From Bacteroidota bacterium (GTDB lineage Bacteria; Bacteroidota; Rhodothermia; Balneolales; Balneolaceae): DNA of 57,787 bases. Below, in pieces: positions 26,204 to 36,046 of the stretch (its first letter is position 1; each line of letters starts with the position of its first letter). The stretch is from assembly GCA_027621355.1 (NCBI GenBank), contig JAQCBZ010000007.1:1-57787 (forward strand), read 5' to 3'. A model generated the notes under the pieces. The model ran no database searches. It saw only the letters and a list, made by a program, of their open reading frames with translations, and was not told where the DNA came from. Made by a program: the position numbers and the translations under genes.

Positions 26204-27028
26204 TTACTTTCTGGACCCAATCGCACCCATCATCCCATAAAAAAGCAAGTCAGGGACCAGTTCTACATGCAAATCATAGGGGGCATCCACCTGAGCTTCC
26301 CACAAATCGCGAAGCAACGCCCCATCACCGCCTGTAAAAAACACCACCTCAATCTCAAACTCCTCTATAATGCGAGAGATTATAGAAGTAATCATTAATG
26401 CGAGACCTTCTTGGGTCGCATCGGTCGTATTGGAGGGAATTGAAATCCCAGCATGACTTCCTGGCAACGTAATCGAGGGGAAATGTGGCGTAATCCCCTT
26501 GTACCCCTGCTCAACAACGCGGGCACCTGGCAAAATCCACCCTCCTAAGTGGGAAACTCGCATGTCAGATGATTCAGTTGCTTCACCAATGGCATCTCCT
26601 TCACCTCCCGTCTCAACCTCACCCTCGACAACCCCAACCACATCCACCGTTATCGTCGTGCCTGCTGAAATCACCACCGCCGTTTCTGGGTAATAGCTTG
26701 CAGCCCCATGGGCTAATAAATATCGATCGACGCCTAGCTGTTGCGGATCATATTCGGTCGCCTCTCCAACGCTCATGACATGAACCGACATCCCGAATAA
26801 CTCTTCTAGCGCCTGCTCAGTAGTCCCATCCAGCCAAGCGTGAACAACACAACAACATCGTAGTTCATCTGCAACCACATGCTGATGGGTCCATGCAGCG
26901 ATGGAAGCCCAATTCGCGCCATGGGTGTCCCATTCTTGCACCCTTTCTACATCAAAAGGATCGAGTGAAGAGGCTGTGGCCATCTTCACACGAGTGTGGC
27001 CAATATCGAGGAGTGCAACTGTTGGCAT
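26204..27028 (-). CDS. coaX: Type III pantothenate kinase
   Basis: CoaX-type kinase, first step of coenzyme A synthesis; about 274 residues from the ATG at 27028. ASKHA-fold motifs: phosphate 1 LLDIGHTRVK at the N-terminus (H where N is usual), GVDRYLLAHGA, the phosphate 2/adenosine motif ISAGTTITVDVV, GGWILPGARV, and the late FFTGGDGALL. An acidic low-complexity insertion (VEGEVETGGEGDAIGEATES) sits just after the TVD motif, lengthening a surface loop. It is convergent with the amidase (14-base gap). panB and coaBC in this window belong to the same pathway. Confidence 0.9.
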   Translation of the reverse strand: MPTVALLDIGHTRVKMATASSLDPFDVERVQEWDTHGANWASIAAWTHQHVVADELRCCCVVHAWLDGTTEQALEELFGMSVHVMSVGEATEYDPQQLGVDRYLLAHGAASYYPETAVVISAGTTITVDVVGVVEGEVETGGEGDAIGEATESSDMRVSHLGGWILPGARVVEQGYKGITPHFPSITLPGSHAGISIPSNTTDATQEGLALMITSIISRIIEEFEIEVVFFTGGDGALLRDLWEAQVDAPYDLHVELVPDLLFYGMMGAIGSRK

Positions 27029-27108
27029 TGGGTACTTGGAAAAATCTATTGGAAACAAGAACGAGTCGGTGTGATGGTCAGATCACGTCGTTTTGTATCT
27101 TCAAAGGT

Positions 27109-27564
27109 ATGAGAAATGAACGAAGAGTGTACGTTGGGTTTTCGCGCATCGGCAGTATTGCGCATACCAGCACGTTTTCGCACATCGGCGGGTTTGCGAG
27201 CATCATCTTGATTAGCGCAGTCCTTTTGGCTGGATGTGTTGACACAGAACCTCTAGAGACGGATTACGCAAACATTACACCGCCGTTAACCCAACAAGAG
27301 TACGAAACCCAGCTCATTAACCTACTGATTCTGCAGCAAGACCTCACTACGGAGATGTCGCAAGAGCAAGTGGATTCAACGCGACTCGCCTTTTTTGAAG
27401 CGCAAGGATGGTCCTGGGGTGCGTTCGATTCGACCCATAAACACCACGAGTCCTTCCCAAGTCGTCAGGCTGAGCGATCAGAACGCCTTTCCACAGAGGT
27501 TCGTGCGCTTATGGATTCGATTTCGACTGAGATTCGGACTCGTAAGTATGATCTTGAGCGTTAA
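27109..27564 (+). CDS. Hypothetical lipoprotein
   Basis: 151 residues from the ATG at 27109. A hydrophobic stretch ends in a lipobox (AVLLAGC, Cys about 43), so lipidation is expected. The mature part is helical, hydrophilic and rich in Gln/Glu/Arg, with no recognised domain. The pre-lipobox region is unusually long (about 30 residues before the hydrophobic core) and contains a Ser/His/Ile imperfect repeat, so the real start could be further in. The 3' end overlaps the convergent recQ by 56 bases, an unusually long tail-to-tail overlap. Function unknown. Confidence 0.7.
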   Translation: MRNERRVYVGFSRIGSIAHTSTFSHIGGFASIILISAVLLAGCVDTEPLETDYANITPPLTQQEYETQLINLLILQQDLTTEMSQEQVDSTRLAFFEAQGWSWGAFDSTHKHHESFPSRQAERSERLSTEVRALMDSISTEIRTRKYDLER

Positions 27565-29539
27565 ACCGGAGTTTCTTTTGCTCCAATAACGATTGAATCA
27601 CGGCATCGATCTGAGGCCTTGGGACACTGTCGTGGAGCGCATATAGCTCTATGAGTGTCTTTTTGGACGCCCCGCATGAGCTTAAAAGTTGCTGTGCAAG
27701 TGCGTCATCTTTCGCATTTTGAGCCGGTATTGCCATACATCGATCACAACGGCCACATGGCTTGGCTTTCAGATCTCCAAAATAGACACGCAAGTACTGC
27801 TCTCGACATCCAGACGTTTGGCAATAAGCACGCACATGATTCATTTTTTCGCGAAGCCTTGCTTTGTGCGCCATATAAAGCTTTGTGTCAAATTCTTTGC
27901 CCCCAGAACCGCCAATTCCACCCGAGCCACCAATACCGAGACCCGAGCTACCCGAACCAAACCACTGAACCGTAAGCTCACCCGTAATGTGGCGAACCGA
28001 ACACCACTCATCCGTTTGCGACAAAACCTGCAACGCGCGACGGCACTGCACAGCAGACACACCCAACGACGACGTGAGTTGACTCACAGGCTTCACCACA
28101 TCATGCTCAAATGCATCCGGGCCAAAAACGCGAATCAACGTGTCCACAAATTGTTGCTTTTTGACTGAGACACTGGGCTGAGCAAGTCGATCCAAGAGCT
28201 CTGATTGAGAAAGTCGCCAGCGCAATGCCCATTGGTCTTCGCCATCGGTTGCCCATTCAAGCACACCCTGACGTTGTGCATGGTGTAGGGCGGTTTTTAA
28301 AGTCCCCGGGCGCAGGTCATGCTTTTGACAAAACGACTCCACAGAGACCTGAACTCCCCACTCCCCCGCAAAACCAGCAACATGCCCCTCATGACTCAAA
28401 CCTTCAAGACCTTTCAACACAGCCTGAATCGTATCAACATCTGGGAATGAGCGATCCAAATTACGCTCGAGAGCCTCAAAGTCGGTAGAGCGCACAAAGC
28501 AAAGCGCATAGGCTGCTTCACGATCACGTCCTGCCCTTCCCGCCTCTTGATAATACGCCTCCAAAGTCGATGGTGGGCTCAAATGAATGACCGTCCTGCA
28601 ATCGGGCTTATCAATTCCCATACCAAACGCATTGGTCGCGACCACCACGGGGAAGTCTCCACGTATCCATTCCGCTTGGATCCTCTGACGCTGCTCAGGC
28701 ACTAACCCCGCATGATACGCCTTGGCCACAATCCCCTTGGCACGAATCCGGGAAGCCAATTGCTCGCACGCCGCACGTGTCGGAGCGTAGAGAATCATAC
28801 TTCCAAGCGCTGCAGCCCTCTCAATCGCCGCCATCACATCACGCGTTCGATTCGCCGATTCTCGGACCCACCAAGTGAGGTTTTCGCGGGCAAACGGCGT
28901 CTCAATAATGCGGGGGATTGCAAATTCCAACGCCTCCACCATGTCCTTTTTGACCTCCGGGGTCGCAGAGCCCGTTAAAGCAATCCATCCCACAGAATCA
29001 TCCAGCCAAGACAATGACGCTCGAATCCGTCGATACGAGGGTCGAAAATCATGCCCCCACTCCGAAATACAATGCGCTTCATCCACTGCAACCAACGAGA
29101 TCATCCACTGGCGTAATTCTGCCTGAAAATGGCGCGATGCAAGTCGCTCAGGAGCGATGTAGACCAGTTTCACCTCACCAGCTCGCACCGCTCGAATCCG
29201 TCGTTCGAGTTCCCCTTCCGATAACGTACTATTGAGAAACGTGGCAGGCACCCCAAGACCCTGCAAATGCTCCACTTGATCCTGCATCAAGGCAATCAAT
29301 GGCGAAATTACGAGCGTAATACCCTCCAAAACCATCGCAGGTACCTGGAAACAGAGCGATTTTCCTCCGCCAGTGGGGAACAGGACGAGTGTATCGTCCC
29401 CCTGAAGAACCGCACGGACAGCATCCCCTTGCCCAGCCCGAAACTCTGGATATCCCCAAATTGATTGTAAAACGGATCGTGCCTCTCCGAACAACGCCTC
29501 AGCCGATGAATTCTCTTCAGCCGGTCGTTGCGATGGCAT
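27509..29539 (-). CDS. recQ: ATP-dependent DNA helicase RecQ
   Basis: 676 residues. Superfamily 2 motifs: [23 protein letters not shown] (Walker A), [28 protein letters not shown] (DEAH box), [31 protein letters not shown]. The zinc cysteines (CQTSGC...CGRCDRC) lie about 200 residues beyond the helicase core, after a winged-helix-like region and a Gly/Ser linker made of a duplicated 18-bp unit. The HRDC domain seems absent. The start shares one base with the sdhB stop (TAATG), so it is the last gene of sdhCAB-recQ. Its 3' end overlaps the lipoprotein gene. Confidence 0.94.
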   Translation of the reverse strand: MPSQRPAEENSSAEALFGEARSVLQSIWGYPEFRAGQGDAVRAVLQGDDTLVLFPTGGGKSLCFQVPAMVLEGITLVISPLIALMQDQVEHLQGLGVPATFLNSTLSEGELERRIRAVRAGEVKLVYIAPERLASRHFQAELRQWMISLVAVDEAHCISEWGHDFRPSYRRIRASLSWLDDSVGWIALTGSATPEVKKDMVEALEFAIPRIIETPFARENLTWWVRESANRTRDVMAAIERAAALGSMILYAPTRAACEQLASRIRAKGIVAKAYHAGLVPEQRQRIQAEWIRGDFPVVVATNAFGMGIDKPDCRTVIHLSPPSTLEAYYQEAGRAGRDREAAYALCFVRSTDFEALERNLDRSFPDVDTIQAVLKGLEGLSHEGHVAGFAGEWGVQVSVESFCQKHDLRPGTLKTALHHAQRQGVLEWATDGEDQWALRWRLSQSELLDRLAQPSVSVKKQQFVDTLIRVFGPDAFEHDVVKPVSQLTSSLGVSAVQCRRALQVLSQTDEWCSVRHITGELTVQWFGSGSSGLGIGGSGGIGGSGGKEFDTKLYMAHKARLREKMNHVRAYCQTSGCREQYLRVYFGDLKAKPCGRCDRCMAIPAQNAKDDALAQQLLSSCGASKKTLIELYALHDSVPRPQIDAVIQSLLEQKKLRFNAQDHTYESESQSKSNP
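27902..27937 (-). repeat. 18-bp tandem duplication in recQ linker
   Basis: Two adjacent 18-base units (27937-27920, 27919-27902 on the minus strand), each encoding GIGGSG, form the core of a Gly/Ser linker between the winged-helix-like region and the zinc motif. The copies differ at synonymous positions only, so the peptide is identical. Confidence 0.8.
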
Positions 29540-30291
29540 TATCCTGCAATCGTCGCCTTGATATAGTTGCGACGCATCTCCGCGATGGAGGCGATGCTAA
29601 TCCCTTTCGGGCAGACCGCTTCGCATTCCCCGTAGTTGGAACAATCCCCAAAACCCTCTTTCTCCATTTGCTCCACCATAGCCACCACTCGCTTTTCACG
29701 CTCAGGCTCCCCTTGGGGTAAGCGGTTGAGGTGGCTAAGCTTGGCCGCTGTAAATAGAGACGCCGAGGAGTTTGGACACGCGGCCACACAGGCTCCACAC
29801 CCGATGCATGCTGCGTAATCAAACGAAAACGTGGAATCTTCAAGCTCTACGGGAATGCTATTGGCTTCGGGCGCTGAACCTGTACGGACCGTAATGTATC
29901 CACCCGCTGCAATAATACGGTCAAAGGCACTGCGATCGACGACCAAATCTTTAATCACGGGGAATGCCGCCGCACGGGCTGGCTCAATCACGATCGAGTC
30001 GCCGTCCTTGAAATTACGCATATGAAGCTGGCACGCAGCCGTCAGACGCTTTGGACCATGGGCGCGGCCATTAATCACTAGATTACAGGAGCCACAAATT
30101 CCTTCACGGCAATCGTAGTCAAATTCGAAGGGCTCATTCCCCGCGAGTATGAGCTCCTCGTTGAGCACATCGAGCATTTCCAAAAACGACATGTGCTCAT
30201 TCACGGTGTCCAATGTGTGATTCTCAAAAGCTCCTTTCGTGTCAGGGCCTTCTTGTCTCCAAATCTTCAGGTGTATGGTCATTTGACTCAT
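29539..30291 (-). CDS. sdhB: Succinate dehydrogenase / fumarate reductase iron-sulfur subunit
   Basis: 250 residues. The N-terminal plant-type ferredoxin has 2Fe-2S cysteines in [15 protein letters not shown] and a later CQLH. The C-terminal ferredoxin domain has [12 protein letters not shown] (4Fe-4S) and CEAVCP with an upstream Cys for the 3Fe-4S centre. It carries electrons from the SdhA flavin to the quinone site in the membrane. Third in the order sdhC-sdhA-sdhB. Confidence 0.96.
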   Translation of the reverse strand: MSQMTIHLKIWRQEGPDTKGAFENHTLDTVNEHMSFLEMLDVLNEELILAGNEPFEFDYDCREGICGSCNLVINGRAHGPKRLTAACQLHMRNFKDGDSIVIEPARAAAFPVIKDLVVDRSAFDRIIAAGGYITVRTGSAPEANSIPVELEDSTFSFDYAACIGCGACVAACPNSSASLFTAAKLSHLNRLPQGEPEREKRVVAMVEQMEKEGFGDCSNYGECEAVCPKGISIASIAEMRRNYIKATIAG

Positions 30292-30324
30292 AAGTCTACC
30301 TTTGTTAGCAATCGATGGTTCCGA

Positions 30325-32244
30325 TTATTTATAACTCCGTTGTTTCATCTCGACGAATTCAAACTCTAGCTTCTCTTTGTGAAGCTCAGTCTCAAGCTTG
30401 CCGTTCAAGTCTTTAAATTCCCATGCAGAGACATATGCGTAATCTTTGTCATTACGAATCGCTTCCCCTTCAGGGGTTTGAAACTCTTCACGAAGATGGC
30501 ATCCACATGACTCTCCACGATCTAACGCGTCATACGCCATGAGCTCGGCTAGCTCGAAGAAATCGGCCACTCGATGAGCAAACTCAAGGTTTTTATTGTA
30601 ATTGGTCGCTTTGCCTGGGACCTTCACGTTTTGCCAGAATTCCTCTCGTAGAGCCTGAATTTCTGTGATGGCTTTCTTTAGATCTTTCTCATTACGGGTA
30701 ATGCCAATATTGTCCCAAACAATGCGCCCAAGGGTGCGGTGGAAATCGACCACTGTGCGATCCCCTTTCACGCCTAAGATCTTGTCGATCCGCTCTTGTA
30801 CCTCTTTTTCGACCGACGCAAACGCGTCATGAGATGTGTCAACCGTCGATACTCCTGCTTCGGCCAAATAATCACCAACCGTGAACGGAATCACAAAATA
30901 TCCATCCGCTAACCCTTGCATTAACGCACTGGCACCCAATCGGTTGGCGCCATGATCGGAGAAATTCGCTTCACCCAGCGCAAACAATCCAGGCACAGTG
31001 GTCATGAGGTTGTAATCCACCCACAGGCCACCCATGGTGTAATGCACCGCTGGATAAATCCGCATAGGGACTTCGTAGGGATTTTCACCTGAGATATTCT
31101 CATACATATCGAAGAGGTTGCCATACTTGGCGCTGATCACATCCTTTCCATCTCGCGCAATGGCATCCCGGAAGTCAAGATAGACCGCAAGACCTGTGGA
31201 GCCCACACCCAATCCTTCATCGGTCACCTGCTTTGCATTACGCGACGCCACATCCCGAGGGACTAGGTTTCCAAACGATGGATAACGCTCCTCTAGATAA
31301 TAATAACGCTCTTCATCAGGAATCTGATTTGGTGGACGATCATCACCTGCCTTGCGAGGAACCCACACACGGCCGTCATTACGCAACGACTCACTCATGA
31401 GTGTTAGCTTCGATTGATAGTCACCCGAAACTGGAATACAGGTTGGATGCACCTGAACAAAACTTGGATTCGCAAACGCAGCGCCCCGCTTATGCGCTCT
31501 CCAGGTTGCCGTCACATTCGAATTCTTGGCATTTGTGGAGAGGTAAAAGACGTTTCCATAGCCTCCAGTGGCTAAAATAACAGCATCTGCGCTGTGACGA
31601 ACAAGCTCACCCGTAACCAAATCGCGTGTAATGATCCCGCGGGCGACGCCATCAATCACAACCACATCCATCATCTCGTGACGCGTATAGTACTCGATTT
31701 TACCCTCGTTGACCATCTTCATCATCGATTGGTAGGCACCCATCAACAACTGCTGCCCTGTTTGGCCACGAGCATAAAACGTCCTGGAGACCTGAGCACC
31801 TCCAAATGAGCGGTTGGCCAAATACCCTCCATATTCACGGGCAAACGGAACGCCCTGGGAAACGGCTTGATCGATAATGTTATTCGACAGGTGCGCCAAG
31901 CGGTAGACATTCGCCTCACGAGAGCGGTAATCCCCCCCTTTGATGGTGTCATAGAACAGCCTGTACACACTGTCCCCGTCATTTTGGTAGTTCTTTGCCG
32001 CATTAATCCCACCCTGCGCAGCAATAGAGTGAGCTCGACGCCCCGAGTCCTGAATACAAAATGTGGAGACTTTGTAGCCAAGCTCTGCTAGCGACGCAGA
32101 GGCTGAAGCCCCAGCTAGCCCTGTTCCGACCACGATTACATGCATTTTGCGCTTGTTGTTGGGAGAGACAAGCTTCACATCATTGATGTGCTTGGACCAC
32201 TTCTCCTCGAGAGGACCGGAAGGAATTTTAGCGTCTAACTTCAT
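30325..32244 (-). CDS. sdhA: Succinate dehydrogenase flavoprotein subunit
   Basis: 639 residues. The FAD-binding Rossmann motif [19 protein letters not shown] is near residue 37, followed by [20 protein letters not shown] with the region of the covalent FAD attachment, the substrate-site HPTCIPVSG, and the C-terminal helical domain. It oxidises succinate to fumarate in the TCA cycle, donating electrons to menaquinone via SdhB and SdhC. The sequence style resembles the B-type enzymes of Bacteroidota. Confidence 0.96.
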   Translation of the reverse strand: MKLDAKIPSGPLEEKWSKHINDVKLVSPNNKRKMHVIVVGTGLAGASASASLAELGYKVSTFCIQDSGRRAHSIAAQGGINAAKNYQNDGDSVYRLFYDTIKGGDYRSREANVYRLAHLSNNIIDQAVSQGVPFAREYGGYLANRSFGGAQVSRTFYARGQTGQQLLMGAYQSMMKMVNEGKIEYYTRHEMMDVVVIDGVARGIITRDLVTGELVRHSADAVILATGGYGNVFYLSTNAKNSNVTATWRAHKRGAAFANPSFVQVHPTCIPVSGDYQSKLTLMSESLRNDGRVWVPRKAGDDRPPNQIPDEERYYYLEERYPSFGNLVPRDVASRNAKQVTDEGLGVGSTGLAVYLDFRDAIARDGKDVISAKYGNLFDMYENISGENPYEVPMRIYPAVHYTMGGLWVDYNLMTTVPGLFALGEANFSDHGANRLGASALMQGLADGYFVIPFTVGDYLAEAGVSTVDTSHDAFASVEKEVQERIDKILGVKGDRTVVDFHRTLGRIVWDNIGITRNEKDLKKAITEIQALREEFWQNVKVPGKATNYNKNLEFAHRVADFFELAELMAYDALDRGESCGCHLREEFQTPEGEAIRNDKDYAYVSAWEFKDLNGKLETELHKEKLEFEFVEMKQRSYK

Positions 32245-32256
32245 GCATTCGTTGGA

Positions 32257-32961
32257 TTAATACTGTATGAGGGCGCCCTGCCCTCCTGTGAAATAGATGT
32301 AAAGCGGAATAAACAAGAACCCTACACTCAAAAGTGCTGCGATGATAGTCCCTGCTGTGTAAACGGCTGCGGATCGTTGCGGATTACTCAGCGTCAACGA
32401 AATCATCGCACTCCAAATCCCATGGCCCAAATGGACACCAAGAAGCATCATCACAAAGGTGTAGGCAAACGCCATCACAGGGTCCAAAAATGAGGTAATC
32501 ACAAGTGCTTTGAGGTCTTTCACCGGGTAATCGACACCTGGGATAGACGTCATGGTCGTTTCGCCATATTTAAAGGCACGCACATGGAAAACAATAAAGA
32601 TCAGCATCACGACTCCCGTAAAGGCCATCGATTTAGAGCTTAAACTCTGGCGACTGGGTGCCCCCTTCGAGCTGTAAACATGGTATTTTTGTGGGCGCGC
32701 CTTGCGACGATTCCACCAAATAGACAGACCGATGTAGGAATGAATTGCAAAAACTGCGACAAGACCTATCTCAGCAAGCCACAGGAGCGGTCCTAAAGAG
32801 TGCAACTTGTAGGCATAGATATTAAACGCATCGGGTGGCCCAAATAGGGTCAAGTTCCCCACAAGGTGAACCACAATAAATACGATTAACGCGACACCCG
32901 TCAGGCCGGTAAGTAACTTTCGACCAACTTGTGAACTAAGCGCTTTGAGTAATGAGGGCAT
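32257..32961 (-). CDS. sdhC: Succinate dehydrogenase cytochrome b subunit
   Basis: 234 residues with about five hydrophobic segments (LLTGLTGVALIVFIVVHLVG, LLWLAEIGLVAVFAIHSYI, AFTGVVMLIFIVFHVRAF, a helix around VMAFAYTFVMMLLGVHLG, and AGTIIAALLSVGFLFIP). Histidines in the first four helices are candidate ligands for two b hemes. This is the single-subunit di-heme (type B) anchor. It is first in the sdhCAB-recQ transcript. The 126-base divergent gap with the adenosyltransferase gene shows no clear promoter consensus. Confidence 0.93.
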   Translation of the reverse strand: MPSLLKALSSQVGRKLLTGLTGVALIVFIVVHLVGNLTLFGPPDAFNIYAYKLHSLGPLLWLAEIGLVAVFAIHSYIGLSIWWNRRKARPQKYHVYSSKGAPSRQSLSSKSMAFTGVVMLIFIVFHVRAFKYGETTMTSIPGVDYPVKDLKALVITSFLDPVMAFAYTFVMMLLGVHLGHGIWSAMISLTLSNPQRSAAVYTAGTIIAALLSVGFLFIPLYIYFTGGQGALIQY

Positions 32962-33087
32962 ACGTCTAAAAATTTGGCTACTTTAGTGGCTCCAATCAGG
33001 CTAAAAAATCGTGCCTTTTTGGGTTAAAGGCAACCAAAGTTTGGGGTATTTCATCCCAAAAAAACTCGCGTTAACTCTCTGTTTTCT

Positions 33088-33645
33088 ATGAAAATTTATA
33101 CCAAGCATGGCGACGCTGGAGAGACCTCCTTATTTGGCGGGCAGCGAGTTGCAAAACATTTTGAGCGTGTAGAAGCCTACGGAGGTGTCGATGAGCTGAA
33201 TGCTATCCTTGGTGAGGTATTGAGCCTGAGTGAGTTACCAGCGACTGTGGAGGCTATGTGTGCACAACTTCAAGCAGATTTGTTCGTCTTGGGTGCCGAT
33301 TTAGCCACGCCCGAAGCTGCGTCAGATGTGGCTAAAGCCAAAGTGAGACGAATCGCTGCCAAAGATATCGAAGCCATTGAGTCGTGGATTGACTCCATTG
33401 ATCAGGAACTCCCCGAACTAAAGACCTTTATTCTGCCCGGTGGATGCGCAAGCGGAGCCAAACTTCATGTGGCTCGAACGGTGTGTCGACGCGCAGAACG
33501 CGCGGCCGTGAAATGTCATCAGACAGACCCCTTGAATCCCGCCTGCATTGCCTATCTAAACCGCTTGTCTGATTTCTTTTTTGTGGCCGCCCGCTACGTG
33601 AATCACATGGCAGGCGCTCCTGAAACCCCATGGAGGCCTGTATAA
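33088..33645 (+). CDS. Cob(I)yrinic acid a,c-diamide adenosyltransferase (PduO type)
   Basis: 185 residues, PduO-type adenosyltransferase that transfers the 5'-deoxyadenosyl group of ATP to cob(I)alamin. Signatures: KIYTKHGDAGETSLFGG at the N-terminus (ATP site), VEAYGGVDELNAILG, the motif VARTVCRRAERAAV, and LNRLSDFFFVAARYVN. The stop shares one base with the glmM ATG (TAATG). No cobalamin riboswitch is visible in the short upstream gap. Confidence 0.95.
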   Translation: MKIYTKHGDAGETSLFGGQRVAKHFERVEAYGGVDELNAILGEVLSLSELPATVEAMCAQLQADLFVLGADLATPEAASDVAKAKVRRIAAKDIEAIESWIDSIDQELPELKTFILPGGCASGAKLHVARTVCRRAERAAVKCHQTDPLNPACIAYLNRLSDFFFVAARYVNHMAGAPETPWRPV

Positions 33646-35132
33646 TGGCTTTGATTGCATCCGTTTCAGGGATTCGTGGCACATTTGGTGATGGGTTGGA
33701 TCCACAAAATTTGGTGCAATATGCTGCAGCGTTCGGGCAATGGATTCGGCAGGAATCGGGGCAATCACTGGACGGCAAACCAACCCGCGGCGGCGAACCA
33801 ACCCGTAACGGCGACCCAACTCACGGCGACGAAAATCCTGTCATTATCGTGGGTCGTGACTCTCGCGTGACCGGTGAAATATGTGAACATCTCGTCACGG
33901 CTACCCTGCGAAGCCTTGGCATTGATGTGATTACCCTGGGGATTGTTCCCACCCCTACTGTGGCCATGGCGGTACTCCATTATCAAGCGAGTGGTGGCAT
34001 TATTCTCTCTGCAAGTCATAATCCTGCGGAATGGAATGCGCTAAAATTACTCAATCACCGCAGTGAGTTTTTGGATCCGGCGCAGGGTGCAGACGTGTTG
34101 GCGTTGTTGGATCAGGGGGCGGATAGCACCTTGTTGGATACTGGGGCAAACGCAGGATGGGTGCCTTGGGACCAAACAGGTGTCTTATCGGCCGATACCG
34201 AGGCGATTGAGCGGCATATTGAGGCGATTTTGGCTCACCCTTGGATTGATCGTGAGGCTATTCGGCAGGCAGGGTTTCGTGTGGCTGTTGATGCTGTCAA
34301 TGGCGCGGGCTCCGAAGCGATTCCGGCTTTGTTGACTGCTCTAGGTGTCAAGGTTCATGCACTCCATTGCACGCCTGATGGGTATTTTCCACATAATCCC
34401 GAACCTTTGGCAGAGCATCTTGGCGAGATTTGTGCATTTGTGCAGGAACATCGAGCCGACCTAGGTGTGGTTACCGATCCAGATGCCGATCGATTGGCCT
34501 TGGTGAGCGAGCAGGGAGAGTTATTTGGCGAAGAATACACCCAAGCGATTGCCTTCGATTGGGCCTTGGAGAAGGCGTCTCAAGATCGCAAAACTAGCTC
34601 ATCATTGGCTATTGCCACCAATTTATCGAGTAGCCGAGTCGCTGATTGGGTGGCAGAGAAGCATGGTGCGACATGCGTCCGCTCAGCTGTAGGTGAAATC
34701 CATGTGGTGAAAGCAATGCAGACCCATGACGCCGTGATGGGTGGCGAAGGAAATGGAGGAGTGATTGATCCAAAGCTCCATTATGGACGAGATGCACTGA
34801 TGGGCGTGGCGATCGTCTTGCATCAGATGGCGTCCAAACAGATGCGCGCGTCGGAATGTCGAGCGAGTTATCCGACGTTTGTGATGTCCAAACAAAAACG
34901 TGTACTTGCCGATCTAGGAATGGATGCAAAAACCTTTTTGGAGAAGGTGGCTGACGCCTTTGCGCATCTCTCACCCAATAGGGTGGATGGTGTGAAACTT
35001 GATTTTGAGAATGGGTGGGTCCACATGCGAACCTCAAATACAGAGCCTATTATTCGGTTTTATAGTGAAGCGCCAACAGCCGTTGAGGCAGAGGCACTTA
35101 TTCAAAACGTATTTTCGGAGGTAGGCGGATGA
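33645..35132 (+). CDS. glmM: Phosphoglucosamine mutase / phosphohexomutase
   Basis: 495 residues. The four-domain alpha-D-phosphohexomutase signature is complete: catalytic serine in GGIILSASHNPAEWN, metal loop DPDADRLAL, sugar-specificity loop GGEGNGG, and phosphate-binding loop RTSNTEPIIR. GlmM makes glucosamine-1-phosphate for peptidoglycan; a broader phosphomannomutase activity cannot be excluded. An 18-bp triplication inserts PT-rich residues in domain 1 before VIIVGRDSR. The ATG at 33645 is preferred because it makes the TAATG junction; an in-frame start at 33630 would overlap more. It overlaps yicC by four bases. Confidence 0.93.
   Translation: MALIASVSGIRGTFGDGLDPQNLVQYAAAFGQWIRQESGQSLDGKPTRGGEPTRNGDPTHGDENPVIIVGRDSRVTGEICEHLVTATLRSLGIDVITLGIVPTPTVAMAVLHYQASGGIILSASHNPAEWNALKLLNHRSEFLDPAQGADVLALLDQGADSTLLDTGANAGWVPWDQTGVLSADTEAIERHIEAILAHPWIDREAIRQAGFRVAVDAVNGAGSEAIPALLTALGVKVHALHCTPDGYFPHNPEPLAEHLGEICAFVQEHRADLGVVTDPDADRLALVSEQGELFGEEYTQAIAFDWALEKASQDRKTSSSLAIATNLSSSRVADWVAEKHGATCVRSAVGEIHVVKAMQTHDAVMGGEGNGGVIDPKLHYGRDALMGVAIVLHQMASKQMRASECRASYPTFVMSKQKRVLADLGMDAKTFLEKVADAFAHLSPNRVDGVKLDFENGWVHMRTSNTEPIIRFYSEAPTAVEAEALIQNVFSEVGG
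33774..33827 (+). repeat. 18-bp tandem triplication in glmM
   Basis: Three adjacent 18-base units (33774-33791, 33792-33809, 33810-33827) encode GKPTRG, GEPTRN and GDPTHG. The array enlarges a loop between the first helix and the VIIVGRDSR strand of the mutase, so the catalytic motifs are untouched. Confidence 0.85.
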
Positions 35133-36040
35133 TTCGATCCATGACAGGCTATGGCCGTGCTCACGTTACACTTTCGGCGATGAGTCTTGACCTTGAAATT
35201 CGGTCACTTAATAGTCGATTTTTGGATCCGTCGATAAAATTACCGGCGGAATTCGCCCATCTTGAAGGGGAAGTCAAGCAACGACTTCAAACAGGGTTAA
35301 ACAGAGGAAAAGTAACGCTAAATGTGACCCTTGGGGCGTCCACTACTGCAGATCAAGGGGCGTTGTTTGACCCTGAGGCATTGGATGAGGTGGTGAGGCA
35401 GGTCACAGAAATGAAAAAGCGTTTGGGTGATGATTCGCCGACCACGATGCAGGATGTGTTGCCGTGGCAAGCGAGATTTTCTGGCATGGATAAGGGTGAT
35501 CTGAATGGAGATGGCTCTTTTGGAAAAACAATCTCGGATGAGGATGAAAAGGCGTTCTTACAGGCTGTGGACCAAGCCATAGACTCGACATTAGCCATGC
35601 GCCAAAAAGAGGGTGATCAACTGCGCGTAGCGATGGAGGCGATGGTTCAAGAGTTGTCCGCGCTTACCAAACAAATTAGCCAACGTGCAGATGAACGCGC
35701 GGTGGCGACCAAAGCCAAGTTGCGTGCGCGAGTTGAGGAGCTACTGGATGGAACTGCCGGCATTGATGAGGAGCGAATGCAGACAGAAATCGCCATTTTA
35801 GCTGACAAAATGGATATTAGTGAGGAGTTGGTGAGGCTGCAATCGCATATCGATTATGTGGTGGAGGCGATGCAAGCCATAGAACCGATGGGGCGCCAAT
35901 TAAATTTTTTGTCGCAAGAGCTCAACAGAGAACTCAACACGATTTCCTCTAAATCATACAGTAGTGAGATTGCCCATTTGGTGGTGCAAGGCAAGGAAAA
36001 GGTTGAGCAGCTACGCGAACAAATTCAGAATATTGAGTGA
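35129..36040 (+). CDS. yicC: YicC family endoribonuclease
   Basis: 303 residues. The N-terminal YicC domain starts IRSMTGYGRA and continues LEIRSLNSRFLDPSIKLP. The C-terminal DUF1732 region contains EELVRLQSHIDYV and the highly conserved GRQLNFLSQELNRELNTISSKS. YicC is reported as an endoribonuclease affecting sRNA turnover. A strong Shine-Dalgarno GGAGGT (35117-35122) lies six bases before the ATG inside glmM. It precedes gmk, the usual order in many bacteria. Confidence 0.95.
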   Translation: MIRSMTGYGRAHVTLSAMSLDLEIRSLNSRFLDPSIKLPAEFAHLEGEVKQRLQTGLNRGKVTLNVTLGASTTADQGALFDPEALDEVVRQVTEMKKRLGDDSPTTMQDVLPWQARFSGMDKGDLNGDGSFGKTISDEDEKAFLQAVDQAIDSTLAMRQKEGDQLRVAMEAMVQELSALTKQISQRADERAVATKAKLRARVEELLDGTAGIDEERMQTEIAILADKMDISEELVRLQSHIDYVVEAMQAIEPMGRQLNFLSQELNRELNTISSKSYSSEIAHLVVQGKEKVEQLREQIQNIE

Positions 36041-36046
36041 TTGATT

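Noticed and set aside
26893-27108. Upstream extension of the lipoprotein reading frame
   Set aside because: It would overlap the 5' part of coaX on the opposite strand and push the signal sequence far inside; the ATG at 27109 is preferred.
27689-28168. 159-codon plus-strand open frame inside recQ
   Set aside because: Antisense shadow of a convincing RecQ C-terminal region; no recognisable protein features.
32962-33087. Cobalamin riboswitch upstream of the adenosyltransferase
   Set aside because: The gap is only 126 bases and no B12-box-like sequence or matching fold was seen.
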